A DNA stretch of 64,000 nucleotides, taken from contig NZ_JAUSZK010000001.1 in assembly GCF_030817495.1 (NCBI RefSeq), positions 3,265,001-3,329,000 of the forward strand, read 5' to 3'. This stretch comes from Streptomyces sp. V3I7. GTDB taxonomy: Bacteria > Actinomycetota > Actinomycetes > Streptomycetales > Streptomycetaceae. A model generated the notes under the pieces. That model was not told the origin of the DNA, did no database searches, and was given only the letters and a program-made list of their open reading frames with translations. Below are positions 43,036 through 52,724 of this stretch, piece after piece (within the stretch, counting starts at the first letter, position 1; every line of letters starts with the position of its first letter). The position numbers and the translations under genes are program-made.

Positions 43036-44313
43036 GTGATTGACCTTCGCCTGCTCCGTGAGGACCCCGACCGTGTGCGCGCGTCCCAGCGCGCCCGTGG
43101 AGAGGACGTCGCGCTCGTCGACGCTCTCCTGTCCGCCGACGAACGGCGCAGGTCGTCCGGCGTCCGCTTCGACGAGCTGCGCGCCGAGCAGAAGTCGCTC
43201 GGCAAGCTCATCCCCAAGGCCTCCGCGGACGAGAAGGCCGAACTGCTCAAGCGCGCCGAGCAGCTCAAGGCCGATGTGAAGGCCGCCGACGCCGAGCGCG
43301 ACGCGGCCGACACCGAAACCCAGGAACTGCTCCTGCGGCTCGGCAACCTCGTCTACCCCGACGTGCCCGTCGGCGGCGAGGAGGACTTCGTCACGCTGGA
43401 GACGCACGGCACGATCCGCGACTTCGGCGCCGAGGGCTTCGAGCCCAAGGACCACCTGGAGCTCGGCCAGATCCTCGGCGCGATCGACGTCGAGCGCGGC
43501 GCCAAGGTCTCCGGCTCCCGCTTCTACTTCCTCACCGGCGTCGGCGCCCTGCTGGAGCTCGCCCTGGTGAACGCGGCGATGGCGCAGGCCACGGCCGCCG
43601 GCTTCACGCCGATGCTGACCCCCGCGCTGGTCCGCCCGCAGTCCATGGCCGGCACCGGCTTCCTCGGCCAGGCGGCCCAGGACGTCTACCACCTCGACAA
43701 GGACGACCTCTACCTGGTCGGCACGTCCGAGGTGCCGCTCGCGGCGTACCACATGGACGAGATCATCGACGCCGACAAGCTGCCGCTGCGCTACGCGGGC
43801 TTCTCGCCCTGCTTCCGCCGCGAGGCCGGCTCGCACGGCAAGGACACGCGCGGCATCTTCCGTGTCCACCAGTTCGACAAGGTCGAGATGTTCTCCTACG
43901 TCTCCCCCGGCGACTCGGAGGCGGAGCACCGGCGCCTGCTGGAGTGGGAGAAGGAGTGGCTGACCTCGCTGGAGCTGCCGTTCCGCGTCATCGACGTCGC
44001 CACCGGTGACCTCGGCGCCTCGGCCGCCCGCAAGTTCGACTGCGAGGCGTGGATCCCGACCCAGGGCAAGTACCGCGAGCTGACCTCGACCTCGGACTGC
44101 ACCGAGTTCCAGTCCCGCCGCCTGTCGATCCGCGTCCGCGACGGCAAGCAGGTCAAGCCGCTGGCCACGCTCAACGGCACCCTGTGCGCCGTACCGCGCA
44201 CGATCGTGGCGCTGCTGGAGAACCACCAGCTGCCCGACGGCTCCGTGTACGTCCCCAAGGTGCTGCGCCCCTACCTGGGCGGCCGGGAGGTCCTGGAGCC
44301 GGTGACCAAGTGA
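43036..44313 (+). CDS. serS: Seryl-tRNA synthetase
   Basis: GTG 43036 begins 425 residues. Residues about 1-110 form the long antiparallel coiled coil that grips the serine tRNA's variable arm. The class II catalytic core has motif 1 (about 190-215, [18 protein letters not shown]), motif 2 [29 protein letters not shown] and motif 3 [20 protein letters not shown]. It charges tRNA-Ser, two of which lie in this window. A -10-like TAGCCT lies eight bases before the GTG without a Shine-Dalgarno, so the message may be leaderless. The stop overlaps the HAD gene start (GTGA). Confidence 0.97.
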   Translation: MIDLRLLREDPDRVRASQRARGEDVALVDALLSADERRRSSGVRFDELRAEQKSLGKLIPKASADEKAELLKRAEQLKADVKAADAERDAADTETQELLLRLGNLVYPDVPVGGEEDFVTLETHGTIRDFGAEGFEPKDHLELGQILGAIDVERGAKVSGSRFYFLTGVGALLELALVNAAMAQATAAGFTPMLTPALVRPQSMAGTGFLGQAAQDVYHLDKDDLYLVGTSEVPLAAYHMDEIIDADKLPLRYAGFSPCFRREAGSHGKDTRGIFRVHQFDKVEMFSYVSPGDSEAEHRRLLEWEKEWLTSLELPFRVIDVATGDLGASAARKFDCEAWIPTQGKYRELTSTSDCTEFQSRRLSIRVRDGKQVKPLATLNGTLCAVPRTIVALLENHQLPDGSVYVPKVLRPYLGGREVLEPVTK

Positions 44314-45122
44314 CCGAGGCCGACGGCTTCCCCTACAAGATCATCGCGACCGACCTCGACGGAACGCTCCTGCGCTCCGACGGGTCGGTCTCCGAGCGCA
44401 CCCGTGACGCGCTCGCGGCGGCCGCCGAGGCGGGCGCCGCGCACATCGTCGTCACCGGCCGCGCCGTCCCCTACACCCGGCACATCCTCGACGCCCTCGG
44501 CTATCAGGGCCTCGCCGTGTGCGCCCAGGGCGCCCAGGTGTACGACGCCGGGCAGCACCGCCTGCTGACGGCCGTGACCCTGGACCGGCAGCTCGCGGGC
44601 GTGGCCCTGGCGAAGATCGAGGCGGAGGTCGGCCCGCTGCACCTGGCGGCGAGCCGGGCGGGGCTGGACGGCGACGTGCTGGTCGGACCGGGCTACGCGC
44701 CCGTCGGCCACCTCCCGGCGACCCCGTTCACCGACGCGTCCGATCTGTGGGCCGCGCCGCTGAACAAGATCTACATCCAGCATCCGACGCTGTCGGACGA
44801 CGAGTTGACCGAGGTCGCCCGCACGGTCGCCGGTGGCTTCGTCACGGTGGCGATGGCCGGCGCGGGGATCGTGGAGCTGCTGCCGCTGGGTCTGTCCAAG
44901 GCGACGGGACTGTCGCTGGCGGCCCGTCGGCTCGGCCTGAAGGGCACCCCGTCGATCGCCTTCGGCGACATGCCCAACGACATCCCGATGTTCGGCTGGG
45001 CGACGTACGGCGTGGCGATGGCGGACGCCCACGAGGAACTCAAGGCGGTGGCCGACGAGGTGACGTCCTCCCACGAGGAGGACGGGATCGCGGTGGTGCT
45101 GGAGCGGTTGCTGAACCGCTGA
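44310..45122 (+). CDS. Cof-type HAD-superfamily phosphatase
   Basis: GTG 44310 overlaps the serS stop and begins 270 residues. HAD motifs are complete: [11 protein letters not shown] (nucleophile D), VVTGR (motif II), the Lys in [12 protein letters not shown] (motif III) and [12 protein letters not shown] (motif IV). The IIB-type cap between motifs II and III marks the Cof subfamily, which dephosphorylates sugar phosphates, FMN or pyridoxal phosphate. A second, similar gene lies at 52725. Coupling with serS suggests a house-cleaning role but no specific substrate. Confidence 0.92.
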   Translation: MTEADGFPYKIIATDLDGTLLRSDGSVSERTRDALAAAAEAGAAHIVVTGRAVPYTRHILDALGYQGLAVCAQGAQVYDAGQHRLLTAVTLDRQLAGVALAKIEAEVGPLHLAASRAGLDGDVLVGPGYAPVGHLPATPFTDASDLWAAPLNKIYIQHPTLSDDELTEVARTVAGGFVTVAMAGAGIVELLPLGLSKATGLSLAARRLGLKGTPSIAFGDMPNDIPMFGWATYGVAMADAHEELKAVADEVTSSHEEDGIAVVLERLLNR

Positions 45123-45170
45123 GTCCCTGGGACCTGCTGCCCCGCCGCCGCTCCGGCGCGCTGCGGGAGC

Positions 45171-45222
45171 CCTGCCGCTCTGACACGGCCCAGCCCCGTA
45201 CTCGGCCGGTCAGAGCGGCAGG
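45171..45222. terminator. Long two-part terminator hairpin
   Basis: CCTGCCGCTCTGAC (45171-45184) pairs with GTCAGAGCGGCAGG (45209-45222); inside, CGGCC pairs with GGCCG. It separates the serS-HAD operon from the convergent ABC operon. Confidence 0.8.
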
Positions 45223-45350
45223 AGCGGGAGGACGGCCCACGCGAGAGCGACATCGCGTGCTCGAAGCGGCCGCCCCTGACCACTGTGCCGGGACGCCGCC
45301 CTCGGCGCCAACGAATTACCCGGCCGGGCCGTCCTCCGCTCCGGCGGCGC

Positions 45351-46070
45351 CTACTCCTCGCCCGCCAGCGTCAGCGAGCGCAGCTTCTGGCCCGCGAACC
45401 AGGTGGCCAGCACGGTGACCACGACCAGCAGCACCGTCGCCGTCGGCAGTCCGACGTCCGACGTCACCAGGTCCCCGCCGGCCACCTTGTGGGCCACGGC
45501 CAGCGACCACTGCTGGACGCTCAGCGTGCGCGCGCCCGGCACCAGGGAACCGAACAGGGCCTCCCAGACCAGGGCGTAGACGAGCCCGAGGACCACCGCG
45601 TGCCGGGACACCGTGCCCAGCAGCAGGAAGAGCGCCGCGTACGCGATCGACGCGACGAGCGCGGCCACCGTGTAGGCGACGGCGATCTGCTGACCGTTGC
45701 CGTTCAGGATCAGGCCCGCGAGCAGGGTCGGCACCGCCGAGAACACCATGGTCACCGCGATCGCCACGATCAGCTTGGTGAAGATGATCGTCGGCCGCTT
45801 CAGCGGCTTGGACAGCAGATACACCACCGAGCCGTCGTCGATCTCCGGGCCGATCGCGCCGGTGCCCGCGATGACACCGATGATCGGCACCATGGTGGCG
45901 AGCGCCAGCCCGCCCAGGATGTCCGCCGCCGTCTGGTCGTCGGCGCCGGTCAGGGCGCGTACCGCCACGGAGATCACGATCAGCAGCAGCGGGAGCGCGC
46001 CGAGGATGAGGGCGCGGCGTCGGCCGAGCAGGGCCCGGTAGGTGAGCCGGGCGACTGTGGGGTCGTACAT
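45351..46070 (-). CDS. ABC transporter permease (ABC-2 type)
   Basis: ATG 46070 begins 239 residues with six hydrophobic segments, from LILGALPLLLIVISVAV to LPTATVLLVVVTVLATWFAG. The conserved ABC-2 feature EIDDGSVVYLLSKPLKRPTIIFTKL follows the second helix. It is the last gene of a four-gene operon (ATPase, permease, ATPase, permease). The ten-base gap to the preceding ATPase indicates a pair. Such pairs export drugs, lipids or peptides; the substrate is not apparent. Confidence 0.88.
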   Translation of the reverse strand: MYDPTVARLTYRALLGRRRALILGALPLLLIVISVAVRALTGADDQTAADILGGLALATMVPIIGVIAGTGAIGPEIDDGSVVYLLSKPLKRPTIIFTKLIVAIAVTMVFSAVPTLLAGLILNGNGQQIAVAYTVAALVASIAYAALFLLLGTVSRHAVVLGLVYALVWEALFGSLVPGARTLSVQQWSLAVAHKVAGGDLVTSDVGLPTATVLLVVVTVLATWFAGQKLRSLTLAGEE

Positions 46071-46080
46071 CTTCGGCCTC

Positions 46081-46992
46081 CTACGCCGCGACGAGATACG
46101 AGAAGACTGACTCGAGGGACTCGTCGGACGGCGAGACCGTGAGCAGCCGGATGCCGTGGTCGCGGGCGACCCTCGGCAGCAGGGCGGTGAAGCGGCCGAA
46201 GTCGACGGCCTGGACGCGCAGGGCGCCCTCCGCGTGGTCGACCTCGATGCCGGACGTCGACGGGTCGGCGATCAGCGCCGCCGCGAGCGCGCGGTCGTCG
46301 CTGGAGCGGACCACGTAGCGGTGCGGCCGGTCGGTCATCAGCCGGCGGATCTTTCGGAAGTCGCCGCTGGCCGCGTGCCGGCCCGCCACGACGACCTCGA
46401 TGTGCCGGGCGAGCTGCTCGACCTCCTCCAGGATGTGCGACGAGAACAGCACCGTGCGGCCCTCGTCGCCCATCCGCCTCAGCAGGTCCATGAGTTGCAT
46501 GCGCTGGCGCGGGTCCATGCCGTTGAACGGCTCGTCGAGCAGCAGCAGGGACGGGTCGTGGACGAGCGCGCTCGCCATCTTCACGCGCTGGCGCATGCCC
46601 TTGGAGTACGTGGCGATCTTCCGGTCCTGCGCGTACTCCATCTCCACCGTGGCCAGGGCGCGTTGGGCCGCCTTGCCGCCGAGGCCGTGCAACTCGGCGT
46701 TGGCGAGGACGAATTCGCGGCCGGTGAGGAAGTCGTACATCGCCTCGCGCTCGGGGACGATGCCGATGTGCCGGTAGATGTCCTCGTTGCGCCACACCGG
46801 CTTGCCGTCGAGGGTGACCGTGCCGGTGGAGGGGGCGAGGAAGCCGCCCATCATGTTGATGAGGGTGGACTTCCCGGCGCCGTTGGGGCCGAGCAGGCCG
46901 GTGACGCCGGGGCCGATCGTCATGGTGATGTCGTTGACCGCCACCACGTTGCCGAACCAGCGGGAGACGTGGTCGAGGGAGAGAGTGGTCAC
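46081..46992 (-). CDS. ABC transporter ATP-binding protein
   Basis: GTG 46992 begins 303 residues. Walker A GPNGAGKST, the signature YSKGMRQRVKMASAL, Walker B LLLLDEPFNGMDP and the switch His in LFSSHILEEV are all present. About 80 residues follow the nucleotide domain, as in the exporters of the CcmA/NatA class. The start overlaps the stop of the permease gene before it by four bases (46989-46992). It should energise one of the two permeases in the operon. Confidence 0.95.
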   Translation of the reverse strand: MTTLSLDHVSRWFGNVVAVNDITMTIGPGVTGLLGPNGAGKSTLINMMGGFLAPSTGTVTLDGKPVWRNEDIYRHIGIVPEREAMYDFLTGREFVLANAELHGLGGKAAQRALATVEMEYAQDRKIATYSKGMRQRVKMASALVHDPSLLLLDEPFNGMDPRQRMQLMDLLRRMGDEGRTVLFSSHILEEVEQLARHIEVVVAGRHAASGDFRKIRRLMTDRPHRYVVRSSDDRALAAALIADPSTSGIEVDHAEGALRVQAVDFGRFTALLPRVARDHGIRLLTVSPSDESLESVFSYLVAA

Positions 46993-47933
46993 AGCCCCAC
47001 CTTCTTGTAGCGGCGGATCAGAAGGCCGTAGCAGGCGGCGATCAGGCCGAGGAGGACGAGGACGTAGACCACGCCCTGCGCGTGCGAGGGGCCCACGCCG
47101 CCGGGGGCGGCGGAGGTCGCGCCGAGGAAGGCGCTCTGGAGACCGTCGATCAGCGTGATCGGCGAGAACAGGCCGATCCACGGGATCGCGCCGGTGCTGC
47201 CCTGGGCGTCGGAGATGGCCTGGAGCGTGGAGACCGCGCCGTAGGAGATGGTCAACACCGCGATCACGGCGGCGATGCCGAAGCCGCGGCGCGGGGTGAC
47301 GGCCGCGATGACCAGGCCGATGCCGGCGAACAGCAGCGAGAGCAGGGCCACGGAGACCAGTCCCTCGGCGAATCCCTCGGTCTGGTGCGCGAAGTCGAGC
47401 TTGGCCAGCAGCGCGCCCACGTAGAGCACGACCAGGGGGACGGCGGTCAGGATGAACAGCGCCGAGGCCAGCGCGGCGTACTTGGCGCGCACGTAGTCGG
47501 CGATCTCGATGGGCCGCGAGAAGTACAGCGGGATGGTCCGAAAGCGCAGGTCGCGCGAGACGGACTGGGGCGCCTGCGAGGCGACGTACAGGCTGATGAC
47601 GGCCTGCATCATGATCGCGTAGCGCGTGTAGTCGACGGGTAGTTCCTTCGCCTTGGTGGCGACGGCCACGGCCACCATGATGGCCGCGGGCACGCACATC
47701 ACGGCGAACAGCAGCATCGGCAGCACCTTGGACTTCACCGAGCGGCCGAGGCCGTAGGCGCCGCGCAGGGACTGCGAGTACAGGGAGCGGGTGGCGTAGG
47801 AGCGGCCGAGGCGCGGGCCGTCGTAGCCGCGGTAGCCGATGTTGTGGATCCGGCTCTGGTCACCCGCCGACGCTGCCGTCGTCTGCGCGGGCTGCGTGCG
47901 CTGCATGGGCTGCATGGGCTGCTCAACCGGCAT
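46989..47933 (-). CDS. ABC transporter permease (ABC-2 type)
   Basis: ATG 47933 with AAGGAGG ten bases upstream gives 314 residues. A cytoplasmic start with Gln/Pro/Met repeats (MPVEQPMQPMQRTQPAQTT) precedes IHNIGYRGYDGPRLGRSYATRSLY, a block typical of actinobacterial permeases of this kind. Six helices follow, including the conserved SRDLRFRTIPLYFSRPIEIADYVRAKY after helix 2. It overlaps both neighbours (11 bases with the preceding ATPase and four with the next), so the four genes are one translationally linked unit. Confidence 0.9.
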   Translation of the reverse strand: MPVEQPMQPMQRTQPAQTTAASAGDQSRIHNIGYRGYDGPRLGRSYATRSLYSQSLRGAYGLGRSVKSKVLPMLLFAVMCVPAAIMVAVAVATKAKELPVDYTRYAIMMQAVISLYVASQAPQSVSRDLRFRTIPLYFSRPIEIADYVRAKYAALASALFILTAVPLVVLYVGALLAKLDFAHQTEGFAEGLVSVALLSLLFAGIGLVIAAVTPRRGFGIAAVIAVLTISYGAVSTLQAISDAQGSTGAIPWIGLFSPITLIDGLQSAFLGATSAAPGGVGPSHAQGVVYVLVLLGLIAACYGLLIRRYKKVGL

Positions 47934-48918
47934 GGCGGACCGCCTCCTTTCCCTGCTCGCTCTGTTCACGTTCCCCTTGCCCGTCGTCGCTCCGGAAGAC
48001 CTCCGAGATGTGGTGCCGGCGCTGTTCCATGCGCACCAGGCCGAGGCCGAGGTCGGCGACCACGTCTCGGACGAGGTCGTACGTCTCCTCGCCGGAGGCG
48101 GTGAGCAGCAGGACGTGTCCGGCACCGGGCAGCCCGCTGCCGTCGTCGTGCGTGTCCACCCCGCGCGCGTGGAGCGCGTCACGGACCGCGCGGGTGCCGT
48201 CGGGGTGCTCGTCGCTGTCGGTGACCTCGATCGCGAGGGTGGTCGTGGTCTGCGTGAAGTCGGTGGTGGAGCTGGAGCGCAGCAGCTTGCCGCCGTCGAT
48301 GACGACGACGTGGTCGCAGGTGCGCTCCAGCTCGCCCAGCAGATGGGAGGTGACCAGGACCGAGATGCCGAAGTCGGTGTGGATGCGGCGGATCAGGCCG
48401 AGCATGTCGTCGCGGCCGACCGGGTCGAGGCCGTTGGTGGGCTCGTCCAGGAAGACCAGCTGCGGGTCGTGGACGAGCGCCTGGGCCAGCTTCACGCGCT
48501 GCTTCATGCCGGTCGAGTAGCCGCCGATGGGGCGGTAGCGCTCCTCGTACAGGCCCACATGGCGCAGGGTGTCCGCGGTGCGCTCACGCGCGGCGGTCGG
48601 CGGCAGGCCGGACATGCGGGCCATGTGCACGACGAACTCGGTGGCCGAGACGTCAGGCGGCAGGCAGTCGTGCTCCGGCATGTAGCCGACCCGCTCCCGG
48701 ATGGCGGCGCCCTCGGTGGCGACATCGAGGCCGAGGACGCGTGCGCCGCCCTCGGTGGCGGGGGACAGACCCAGCAGGATCTTGATCAGTGTGGACTTGC
48801 CGGCCCCGTTGGCGCCGACGAGCCCGGTCACACCGGGTCCGACGTCCACGGAGAGCCGGTCAAGCGCGGTCACCCGGGGGAACCGCTTGCTCAGGCTTTC
48901 GGTCGCGATCACAGTCAC
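47923..48918 (-). CDS. ABC transporter ATP-binding protein, first gene of the operon
   Basis: GTG 48918 (after GAGGG) begins 331 residues, MTVIATESLSKRFPRVTALD; ATG 48954 is a possible earlier start without a ribosome-binding site. Walker A GANGAGKST, signature YSTGMKQRVKLAQAL, Walker B LVFLDEPTNGLDP and switch H in LVTSHLLGEL are intact. The C-terminal 100 residues (IEVTDSDEHPDGTRAVRDALHARGV ... GEETYDLVRDVVADLGLGLVRMEQRRHHISEVF) resemble the regulatory tail of NatA-type exporters. It pairs with the permease that its 3' end overlaps. Confidence 0.93.
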   Translation of the reverse strand: MTVIATESLSKRFPRVTALDRLSVDVGPGVTGLVGANGAGKSTLIKILLGLSPATEGGARVLGLDVATEGAAIRERVGYMPEHDCLPPDVSATEFVVHMARMSGLPPTAARERTADTLRHVGLYEERYRPIGGYSTGMKQRVKLAQALVHDPQLVFLDEPTNGLDPVGRDDMLGLIRRIHTDFGISVLVTSHLLGELERTCDHVVVIDGGKLLRSSSTTDFTQTTTTLAIEVTDSDEHPDGTRAVRDALHARGVDTHDDGSGLPGAGHVLLLTASGEETYDLVRDVVADLGLGLVRMEQRRHHISEVFRSDDGQGEREQSEQGKEAVRHAG

Positions 48919-49059
48919 GCCCTCGACGGTAGTGACCCGGGCCGGGTGAGTCATCAGACCGAAGAGCCGTCTTGGCATCAGCCTCCAGTCGTACGGGCCC
49001 TGAGGGTTCCCCCGCGTTTTCCACATCCGTACGGCCGTCCACAGGCTCCCGCACGCCTA

Positions 49060-49088
49060 TTGACGCTGCCTCTAACAACTGTCAGATT
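49060..49088 (+). promoter_or_regulatory. Probable housekeeping promoter
   Basis: TTGACG (49060-49065), 17 bp, CAGATT (49083-49088). The next coding on this strand is only a gene remnant and then the frameshifted EphD-like gene, so the promoter probably served the lost gene. Confidence 0.45.
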
Positions 49089-49098
49089 CGCCTGTGCC

Positions 49099-49173
49099 GG
49101 GTTACCCGATGAGAGCGCCTTCTGGCTGGACGACGATCTGCCGCACGTGCGGCGCTGGGCGGAGGACAAGTGA
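49099..49173 (+). pseudogene. C-terminal remnant of an unidentified gene
   Basis: The frame GLPDESAFWLDDDLPHVRRWAEDK ends in a TGA at 49171-49173 that overlaps the GTG of the next gene (GTGA), the usual junction of two real coupled genes. No credible start lies upstream: the promoter-like TTGACG/CAGATT is only about 15-20 bp away. The rest of this gene was probably deleted. The peptide is too short to assign to a family. Confidence 0.35.
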
Positions 49174-50931
49174 CGACGCTGAAGGGCGCGCGGGAGCGCC
49201 GGGTCCACACGGGCGGGGTCGAGCTGTGCGTGGCGGAGCTGGGCGACCCCGCGCGACCGACCGTCGTGCTCGTGCACGGCTATCCGGACAGCAAGGAGGT
49301 GTGGTCCGAGGTCGCGGTCCGCCTCGCCGAGCACTTCCACGTGGTCCTGTACGACGTCCGGGGCCACGGCCGTTCCACGGCGCCGGAGCCGCTGCGGGGC
49401 GGTTTCACGCTGGCCAAGCTGACGGACGACTTCCTGGCCGTGGCGGACGCGGTCAGCCCGGACCGGCCGGTGCACCTGGTGGGGCACGACTGGGGCTCGG
49501 TGCAGTCGTGGGAGTTCGCCGACGGTCGAGCGCACCAAGGGCCGGATCGCCTCGTTCACCTCCATGTCCGGCCCGTCCCTCGACCACTTCGGGCACTGGA
49601 TCAACGCCCGTATGAAGCGGCCCACTCCGCGCCGGGTGGCCCAACTCCTCGGCCAGGGGGCCAAGTCCTGGTACGTCTACGCCCTTCACACCCCGGTGCT
49701 GCCCGAACTGGCCTGGCGCGGCCCGCTCGGCAAGCGCTGGCCGGGGATCCTCCGTCGGATGGAGAAGGTGCCCGGCGGTGACTATCCGACCTCGTCGCTG
49801 CCCGAGGACGCGGCACACGGCGCCTGGCTGTACCGGGACAACGTCCGGCCCCGGCTGCTCAGGCCGCGCCCGGACGCGTACGCCCATGTGCCGGTGCAGC
49901 TCATCACGCCGCTCGAGGACGCCTTCCTCTCCGAGAAGCTGTACGACGAACTGGAGCAGTGGGCACCGCGGTTGACCCGGCGCACGCTGCCGGCCAAGCA
50001 CTGGATCCCCCGCACGCGGCCGGACCAACTGAGCGCATGGATCACGGAGTTCGTCACCGACATCGAGAGCGGGCACCCCGAGCGGACGAAGGCCTCTGGC
50101 CGGTACGCGGACCGCTTCAACGGACAGCTCGTGCTCGTCACCGGTGCGGGAAGCGGCATCGGACGGGCCACGGCGTTCGCGTTCGCGGAGGCGGGGGCAC
50201 GCGTGGTGGCCGTCGACCGGGACGCGAAGTCGGCCGCCCGCACGGCTGAACTGGCTGCTCTCCTGGGGGCGTCGGAAGCCTGGGCGGAGAGCGTCGACGT
50301 CTCCGACGAACAGGCGATGGAGAAGCTCGCCGAGAAGGTCGCCGCCGAGTACGGCGTGGTCGACGTGCTCGTGAACAACGCCGGCATCGGCCTGTCCGGC
50401 TCCTTCTTCGCGACGTCGCCGGAGGACTGGCGCAAGGTCCTGGACGTCAACTTGTGGGGGGTGCTGCACGGTTGCCGCCTCTTCGGGCGGCAGATGACCG
50501 AGCGCGGCCAGGGCGGCCACATCGTCAACGTCGCCTCGGCGGCCGCGTTCCAGCCCTCTCGGGAGCTGTCGGCGTACAGCACGTCCAAGGCCGCGGTCCT
50601 GATGCTGAGCGAGTGCCTGCGCGCCGAACTCGCCGACCAGGCCATCGGGGTGACCGCGGTCTGCCCCGGCTTCGTCAACACCAACATCACCTCGACGGCC
50701 CGCTTCACCGGCGTGGACGGCGAGGAGGAACGGCGCCGCCAGAAGCGCACGGCCCGTCTGTACGGTCTACGCAACTACCCGCCGGAGAAGGTGGCTCAGG
50801 CGATCCTGCGCGCGGTGACGCGGAACGAGGCCGTGACGCCGGTGACGCCGGAGGCCCGTGGCGCGCACCTCATGTCACGTTTCATGCCTCGGGTGTTGAG
50901 AAGGGTCGCGCGGATGAAGCTGAAGGTGTGA
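49170..50931 (+). pseudogene. EphD-like alpha/beta-hydrolase + short-chain dehydrogenase fusion, broken by a frameshift
   Basis: GTG 49170 starts an alpha/beta-hydrolase: VVLVHGYPDSKEVW (oxyanion HGxP), YDVRGHGRS, and GHDWGSVQSWEFA with the nucleophile Asp. Near 49520 the frame leaves the family, and the next frame continues exactly, TVERTKGRIASFTSMSGPSLDHFGHW. One extra base (GCCGACG for GCCACG) explains this. The rest is intact to 50931. The SDR half has TGAGSGIGRATAFAFAEAGA, NNAGIG, the Ser/Tyr/Lys site (ASAAAF ... YSTSKAA) and PGFVNTNI. Restored length is 586 residues, as in mycobacterial EphD. The SDR half could still be made from ATG 49564. A sequencing error is possible. Confidence 0.8.
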
Positions 50932-51039
50932 AACGGGCGGATCGCCGAACATGAGTCGTGGACTGGTCACTTGGGTGACCTGTCTCCAACCATCCTGATT
51001 CTTAGTGATCTTGACGAAGTGACCTTAATCGCCGGGAAG

Positions 51040-51093
51040 TTGTCCACAGATTCGTCAATTCCTCTGTGGATAAAGTCCGTTGGTTGTGGATCA
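51040..51093. other. Second DnaA-box cluster
   Basis: TTGTCCACA (51040-51048, consensus), the complement of TTATCCACA (TGTGGATAA, 51065-51073) and the complement of TGATCCACA (TGTGGATCA, 51085-51093) lie within 54 bp. The stretch is AT-rich and sits between the EphD-like gene and the ruined kptA. Confidence 0.6.
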
Positions 51094-51116
51094 AACCTAC
51101 GGACGAAAAAGAGCTG

Positions 51117-51632
51117 CGTGATCCGCGTCTCTCCCGGCGAAGACCGCTCGCGACGCCTGCGTCATCAGCCCGAGCACATCAGGCCCGTTCTCGACAAGGG
51201 GGGCTGGGTCGAGATCAGCGCGCTGATCGCCGCGGAGGCCGGACACGGGTTCCGGTTCACCCGCGAGGAGCGCGACCATGTGGTGGCCGCGGCGACAAGC
51301 AGCGGTTCGCGATCGAGGGGACGCGGATCCGGGCCAGCCAGGGCCACAGCGCCGAGGGCGACCTGGGCTGCCCCGGCCACCCCACCGACGTACTTCTGCC
51401 ACGGGACGGTCTCGCGCAGGGACTGCGCCCCATGAGCCGGCACGACGTGCACCTCTCGGCCGGACCCGAGGACCGCGCCCCCGGTCGGCTCCCGCCGCGG
51501 CCGCCCCGTTGTGCTCGCGGTCGACGCCGCCGCCATGCACCGCGACGGCCACGTCTTCCGCGTCAGCGCGAACGGCGTGTGGCTCACCCGGCCGTACCGC
51601 CCCGGTACCTGCGGTCTCCCGGGCCGCGCTGA
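51117..51632 (+). pseudogene. kptA: Decayed RNA 2'-phosphotransferase (KptA/Tpt1)
   Basis: KptA segments appear in order but in changing frames: [43 protein letters not shown] (frame of 51163), then [19 protein letters not shown] and [13 protein letters not shown] (one frame over, from about 51296), then [31 protein letters not shown] (back again, from about 51480), then [10 protein letters not shown] (about 51585). At least three indels separate them, so no full enzyme can be made. The catalytic Arg-His-Arg pieces are still legible. KptA removes 2'-phosphates from RNA using NAD; its bacterial role is obscure, which fits dispensability. Confidence 0.85.
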
Positions 51633-51663
51633 GGCGACCTGAGAGCAGGTCCGGGGGGTGCCG

Positions 51664-52575
51664 TCAGCCGAGCTGGGCGAGGGCCTCCGTGGCGATGCGC
51701 TCGAAGACGTCCTGGTCCGCGGCGAAGTCCGAGTCCGGGATCGGCCAGTGGATGACGATCTCGTCGAACCCGATCTCCCGGTGCCGGCCGGCGAAGTCCA
51801 CGAAGGCGTCGAGCGACTCCAGCGGGCGGCTCCGGTCCGGCGTGAAACCGGTGAGCAGGATCTTGTGCAGGGCATCGGTGTCCCGTCCCGCCTCGGCTCC
51901 CGCCTTGCGGAGCTTCTCGACCTGGTCGCGCAGGGCCTGGCGGGACTGCTCGGGCGTGCCCGACTCGTACAGCCTGGGATCGCCGGTGGTCACCCACGCC
52001 TGCCCGTGCTGCACGGCGAGCCGCATCCCGCGCGGGCCGGTGGCGGCCACGGCCAGCGGCAGCCGGGGGCGCTGCACACAGCCGGGGATGTTGCGCGCCT
52101 CGTGCGCCGAGTAGAACTCACCGGAGTACGAGACCCCGTCCGGGCCGTCCTCGGTCAGCAGCCGGTCGAGCAGCGTGACGAACTCGGCGAAACGGTCGGC
52201 CCGCTCGCGCGGGGTCCACGGCTCCTGGCCGAGCGCGGTGGCGTCGAAGCCCGTGCCGCCCGCCCCGATGCCGAGCGTGACCCGGCCGCCGGAGACGTCG
52301 TCCAGGGAGATCAGCTCCTTGGCGAGGGTCACGGGGTGCCGGAAGTTGGGCGACGTGACGAGCGTGCCCAGCCGCAGCCGCTCGGTGACCCCCGCGGCGG
52401 CCGTCAGCGTCGGGATGGCACCGAACCACGGGCCGTCCCGGAACGAACGCCAGGAGAGGTGGTCGTAGGTGTACCCGGCATGGAACCCGAGCTCCTCCGC
52501 GCGCTGCCATGCCGCACGGCCCCCCTCGTGCCAGCGGCGGTACGGGAGGATCACGGTGCTCAGGCGCAGACTCAT
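51664..52575 (-). CDS. LLM-class (luciferase-like) F420-dependent oxidoreductase
   Basis: ATG 52575 begins 303 residues forming the luciferase-like TIM barrel: RLSTVILPYRRWHEGGRAAWQRAEELGFHAGYTYDHLSW, then GAIPTLTAAAGVTERLRLGTLVTSPNFRHPVTLAKELISLDDVSGGRVTLGIGAG (the cofactor-binding block) and the C-terminal DEIVIHWPIPD. This matches actinobacterial F420-dependent members rather than FMN luciferases. The substrate is unknown. Its 3' end faces the ruined kptA, and its 5' end is divergent from the Cof-type HAD gene. Confidence 0.9.
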   Translation of the reverse strand: MSLRLSTVILPYRRWHEGGRAAWQRAEELGFHAGYTYDHLSWRSFRDGPWFGAIPTLTAAAGVTERLRLGTLVTSPNFRHPVTLAKELISLDDVSGGRVTLGIGAGGTGFDATALGQEPWTPRERADRFAEFVTLLDRLLTEDGPDGVSYSGEFYSAHEARNIPGCVQRPRLPLAVAATGPRGMRLAVQHGQAWVTTGDPRLYESGTPEQSRQALRDQVEKLRKAGAEAGRDTDALHKILLTGFTPDRSRPLESLDAFVDFAGRHREIGFDEIVIHWPIPDSDFAADQDVFERIATEALAQLG

Positions 52576-52724
52576 GCCCCAGAGCCTACGGCGACCCCGA
52601 TGATCGGTTCACCGGGCCACCGCACAGCAACGCGCACCTCGCCGCCGGGCGGCTCGGAGTCATCTGCGTCTCATCTGTGCGGACTCACGCACGCCCGTGC
52701 GGGCATATGCGTGAGAATGACGCG

